Assembly: GCA_025201765.1 (NCBI GenBank)
Contig: MU623759.1
Location: forward strand, 1-11,000
Direction: 5' to 3'
DNA: 11,000 bases
From: Daldinia sp. FL1419
Taxonomy: Eukaryota; Ascomycota; Sordariomycetes; Xylariales; Hypoxylaceae
The notes under the pieces are model-generated. The model made no database searches. It saw only the letters and a list, made by a program, of their open reading frames with translations, and was not told the origin of the DNA. Numbering within the stretch: the stretch's first letter is position 1; each line of letters starts with the position of its first letter. This document shows, in pieces, positions 8,405 to 11,000 of the stretch. Position numbers and translations under genes: made by a program.

Positions 8405-8417
8405 TAATTATTATATA
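8405..8417. repeat. Target-site duplication of LINE copy 3, right
   Basis: This is the exact partner of 7603-7615. It begins at the base where homology between copies 2 and 3 ends, and the interrupted reading frame continues from it. Confidence 0.75.
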
Positions 8418-8960
8418 AAAGGTTGTTATTTTAGATTTTTAAAGTAATAATAAAGAGGTTTATGTAGTTAAGGAAAATGATTATATAATTGAAATTAAAG
8501 ATAGATTTTATTATATATATTATAAAAAAGGTTATTAGGTTAGAGATTATAAGTAAAAATCTTGTAATAATAATAATGGAAATAAAAAAATCATTTTGAA
8601 AAGTATGTTGTATAAAAATGATAAGAAGTGTATATATTTTGTTAAGTAAGTTAAAAATATATTAAATTAGAAATGTAAAAATAGTAAAAAAATATATATT
8701 ATAATAAATAATAATAATAATAAGAATAATAATTAAATATAAATTAATTTATTTGATAAAAAGTTTTTTAAAGTATAATTATTAGAGTTGTTTAATTATT
8801 TTAAGGTTGAAGATAAATAAAAGTATTGTGTTTATTGGGTGGTAGTGAATATTAATAAAAAATCATAACTAAAGTAAAATAAATTTGTATAAAAAAGTTA
8901 TAATGATAATTATAACATTTTTAAAATATATATATATAATAATTATAATTTTTTAATTTT

Positions 8961-9248
8961 TTTTAATTATAAATATTCTTTTTATTATATTTTAAAATTT
9001 TTTATAATTAAAATATAAATTTATAAATTATTTAATTTATTTATTATAATTGAAATTAGTAGTGGAAGATTATATATCTTATATAATATTATTATATATA
9101 GTAAATTTAAGATTAGAAATGGTTATAATATTACTTTTATTATTTTAATAGATATTATATTTAATAATATATTCCCCAACAATCTTACTATTAATAAAAA
9201 AATCTTTTATAAATGGGATATCTTTTATAATAGATTATCTCAGTGGGG
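8961..9248. other. AT-rich DNA, end of C-free block, with short direct repeats
   Basis: No gene is seen. The C-free plus-strand composition stops abruptly near 9168 (ATTCCCCAAC), which probably marks the edge of the Gag/ORF1-bearing element. Between there and the MITE are two copies of ATCTTTTATAA about 20 bases apart (near 9201 and 9220) and CTCAG twice, at 9239-9243 and 9249-9253; the second copy opens the MITE. Confidence 0.35.
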
Positions 9249-9356
9249 CTCAGACTAGGAGGACGGTTTTGCTTTGTATCTTTTGTGCCACAGCAATTTT
9301 TAGCCAATCAGATCCCTGACATACCATTCCCACGTAAAACTGTCTCCTAGTCTGAG
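9249..9356. mobile_element. MITE-like element, 108 bp, with 13-bp perfect terminal inverted repeats
   Basis: CTCAGACTAGGAG at 9249-9261 is the exact reverse complement of 9344-9356. With a one-base gap the arms extend to about 23 bases (GACGGTTTT against ACAGTTTT). The inside is GC-normal, non-coding, and contains CCAATCAG. Size and structure fit a non-autonomous DNA transposon mobilised by a transposase encoded elsewhere. No clear target-site duplication is seen on the flanks (GTGGGG left, GCGCGA right), so the superfamily is open. Base composition shows little RIP damage, so it was inserted recently, is below the RIP length limit, or is rare in the genome. Confidence 0.6.
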
Positions 9357-9638
9357 GCGCGAGCGTGATTGTTTGTATGCGAACCTCCCACATCAAAAAT
9401 CGTAAATATTAAAATAATTATTATAATTGAGAAATAAGTATTGAAATTTATTTTAATATATATAATTAAGTTATTGCGAATTTAATATATTTTTTTTTCA
9501 TATTTTTATGATGTTTAGTTGTTGGTATATTTTATAAAGAGGGATTTATTATTATTTTTTCAATTATTATATGATATATTATATTTATTAATATATTTAA
9601 ACCCTTAGTACGAAGCTAATTTGTTGTTTTTTTAACTT

Positions 9639-9684
9639 GTAAGGTAGAATTAATGCTTTTGAATTGCTTACTAACGTATTCCAG
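9639..9684 (+). other. Intron-like stretch (46 bases)
   Basis: GTAAGG at 9639, a CTTACTAAC branch-point-like motif (9667-9675), and CCAG ending at 9684 have the order and spacing of a short fungal spliceosomal intron. No convincing exon frame flanks it, so it is a chance pattern or part of a lost gene or a non-coding RNA. Confidence 0.25.
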
Positions 9685-9687
9685 GAG

Positions 9688-9700
9688 CCCTAAACCCTAA
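9688..9700. repeat. Interstitial telomere-like repeat, two units
   Basis: CCCTAAACCCTAA is two units of the fungal telomere motif (CCCTAA), one with an extra A. It is too short to be a telomere and may be chance or a scar. Confidence 0.3.
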
Positions 9701-9900
9701 TCTTAAACTGTTTGCGTTTATCTTCAATTTAATTATCCTCCAACACGAATTACGCATTTAAATATTACAAACCACGCATTTGAATTCTAAATGAATTCAG
9801 TCTAAGTGCTGCATTGATTTTAGGTTTAGGAAGTATACCTTAAACTTATGGTTACGTATTATAATATGCTTATTTATTAATCTGAATAGTATCAAAAACT

Positions 9901-9944
9901 AAACAAAGAACCAAACAAAGAACCAAAGAATCAAATAAAGAACC
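9901..9944. repeat. Short tandem repeat, 12-base unit AAACAAAGAACC
   Basis: Two exact units (9901-9912, 9913-9924) are followed by a shortened 8-base unit AAAGAATC and a fourth unit AAATAAAGAACC (9933-9944). The two variant bases (C to T) are the transitions expected from RIP or deamination. No function is apparent. Confidence 0.75.
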
Positions 9945-10465
9945 AAGCCCCCAAACAACAACACGAACGTGCTCGAGGCTAGAAAGGGTTACTTTTAAGC
10001 TATTAATAAAATTTAGGATTAATTGAAGCATTATTGATTATATTATTGCTAAATATCATAGAAGGTAAATATACGCGATTTTCATCCCTCAAATCCAATA
10101 ATATGTTAATATTACGATAGAAAAATTAGGAAAAATGTTAACGGGTTTTAGAATACCTATCACTAGCCCTTACCGTTTGTACGAAATGAATAGAATCTTT
10201 TGTTGTTTCGTTATTACTTAGTAAGGGTGGTAATTAGATGGTTTGTGGGGGAATTTTGAAAGATATTGATTACGCATAACATTTTCAATCTTTTACTATA
10301 TTATATAAAAATTAGATACAAGGCTTTATATCAACTATTACTACTTCCAAACGTTTAAATATTAAAAATATCTATTTTCATTATTTAATTATTAATTATT
10401 TTCAAATGTAATTTTTATTATTTCTATATAATATTATAGAGAATGCATTTGAAAATTCATGCATA

Positions 10466-10571
10466 AGCCTTAGATTTGAATTTTTTGTACAACATGCACA
10501 GCCCCACAGATACGTCTGCACAGACCAAACTGGGGTGGTTGTGGTGGCTGACAAAAATTCTGGTCTAAGCT
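10466..10571. mobile_element. Second MITE-like element, 106 bp, imperfect terminal inverted repeats
   Basis: The left arm AGCCTTAGATTTGAATTTTTTGT (10466-10488) pairs with the right arm 10551-10571, whose reverse complement is AGCTTAGACCAGAATTTTTGT. There are two single-base gaps and three mismatches; the mismatches are mainly C/T or G/A. The GC-rich centre (10494-10550) is spared from mutation and holds CAGATACGTCTG and a CCCCA/TGGGG pair. Its size is nearly that of the element at 9249-9356, and both arms contain a C-T-x-A-G-A core, so the two may belong to related families. One minus-strand frame is open through the centre, but it is short and unrecognised. Confidence 0.45.
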
Positions 10572-10579
10572 CGCTAAGA

Positions 10580-11000
10580 TAAATAATAGATTGTATTGGG
10601 ATTAATCTTTAAAATTTATGGGATATAAGGATAAGCTAATTATTAAACTTATATAAAATCCTTTAATTTATATTATAATAGAAATTATGTATAAAATAAA
10701 TAATACACCTAAATACATTAAATGATATAAGAATATATTAATAAATAATTTTAAAATTCAAATATATTTATAAAAATATGAAATTAAATTTATAATATTA
10801 TTTAATTTATTAAAATATTATATAAATGTTTAGATTAAGATAAAATATAAAATTAATATAAATAATAATTTATTAGTTAAATTATTTTTATAATAATATA
10901 GTTTTTAATAAAAATAAGTTTTATAAAAATTTATTAAAAAATATAAAAGTAAAATTATATATTAAAATAAAAATCTATAAGTATTTTTATTTTTTTTAAT
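10580..11000. other. RIP-degraded AT-rich DNA at right edge, unidentified
   Basis: A/T-dominated sequence resumes directly after the second MITE. Plus-strand frames can be read through TAA stops with Ile, Lys, Asn and Tyr codons, as in a decayed transposon, but no domain can be recognised. It probably continues beyond the window. Confidence 0.35.

Larger units (their letters stand above)
7380..8960 (+). pseudogene. Retroelement Gag/ORF1-like relic (RRM-like part and CCHC knuckle), split by LINE copy 3
   Basis: Left of LINE copy 3, the frame at position modulo 3 = 0 (7464-7602) reads KIYGILI, then LDVIWDKFGNVEIMLLNICKFVL. This resembles an RRM-type fold: a first strand, then a loop ending in a (K/F)FG-V turn, then a GKFAxV-like strand. 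Right of it the frame continues at modulo 3 = 1 (EVYVVKENDYIIEIKDR, about 8446-8505). TAT codons follow at 8509, 8518, 8533 and 8548 with Gly at 8530 and VRD at 8539-8547. Restored in principle, these give C-x2-C-x4-H-x4-C, a retroviral-type zinc knuckle. Such RNA-binding proteins are ORF1 of LINEs or Gag of LTR elements; which one is not decidable. Beyond about 8650 only AT-rich, C-free DNA with Lys and Asn codons is seen. The product is dead. Confidence 0.5.
9357..10465. other. Less mutated, probably unique DNA without a recognisable gene
   Basis: Composition is closer to ordinary non-coding DNA: all dinucleotides, including CpG, occur. No frame of useful length is open on either strand. 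Items seen: a possible 46-base intron-like stretch (9639-9684), a telomere-like CCCTAAACCCTAA (9688-9700), ACGCATTTAAA and ACGCATTTGAA about 25 bases apart near 9750-9785, GAATTCTAAATGAATTC (9783-9799), and a 12-mer tandem array at 9901-9944. From 10290 onward AT content rises again. Confidence 0.4.

Noticed and set aside
9901..9944. CRISPR-like array
   Set aside because: The 12-base units are contiguous without spacers, so it is a simple tandem repeat.
1..11000. Mitochondrial DNA or an AT-rich bacterial or protist genome
   Set aside because: Decayed fungal-type copia and LINE elements, transition-only differences between repeat copies, and GC-normal pockets fit a RIP-mutated nuclear region; no mitochondrial genes or tRNAs are seen.

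Overview
The window is a stack of repetitive DNA, almost entirely A and T, with no intact protein-coding gene visible. It looks like an AT-rich, RIP-mutated (repeat-induced point mutation) block of a filamentous ascomycete (Pezizomycotina) genome. Reasons: decayed retroelement frames carry stops at sites that were most likely CAA, CAG, CGA or TGG; two copies of one repeat differ almost only by C-to-T and G-to-A changes; and small GC-normal pockets survive between ruined stretches. The species cannot be named.

Layout: (a) 1 to about 4422: the decayed gag-pol of a Ty1/copia LTR retrotransposon, plus strand, entering from beyond the left edge. Still readable in order are the Gag zinc knuckle, protease, integrase, reverse transcriptase and RNase H, then a probable 3' LTR. 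(b) 1733-2005, about 4451-5461 and 7616-8404: three 5'-truncated copies of one LINE-like (non-LTR) element. All share a (TAAA)n 3' tail and a small stem-loop beside it; the middle copy is inverted relative to the other two. Copy 1 interrupts the copia integrase and copy 3 interrupts a second retroelement. (c) 5519-5552: a hairpin plus CTAG/T that looks like a Helitron 3' end. (d) About 7380-8960: a Gag/ORF1-like relic with an RRM-like part and a CCHC knuckle, split by LINE copy 3. (e) 9249-9356 and 10466-10571: two MITE-like inverted-repeat elements of 106-108 bp in a less mutated stretch (about 9165-10580). (f) 10580-11000: AT-rich DNA again, unidentified.

The best-supported result is the nesting order. 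LINE copies 1 and 3 are flanked by 14-bp and 13-bp target-site duplications. In both cases, counting out the insert plus one duplication brings the interrupted host frame back into phase. The copia element and the Gag/ORF1 element were therefore present before the LINE insertions. Most of the visible RIP-type decay affects host elements and inserts alike. Long alternating blocks almost free of C, or almost free of G, suggest the mutation process acted on one strand at a time.
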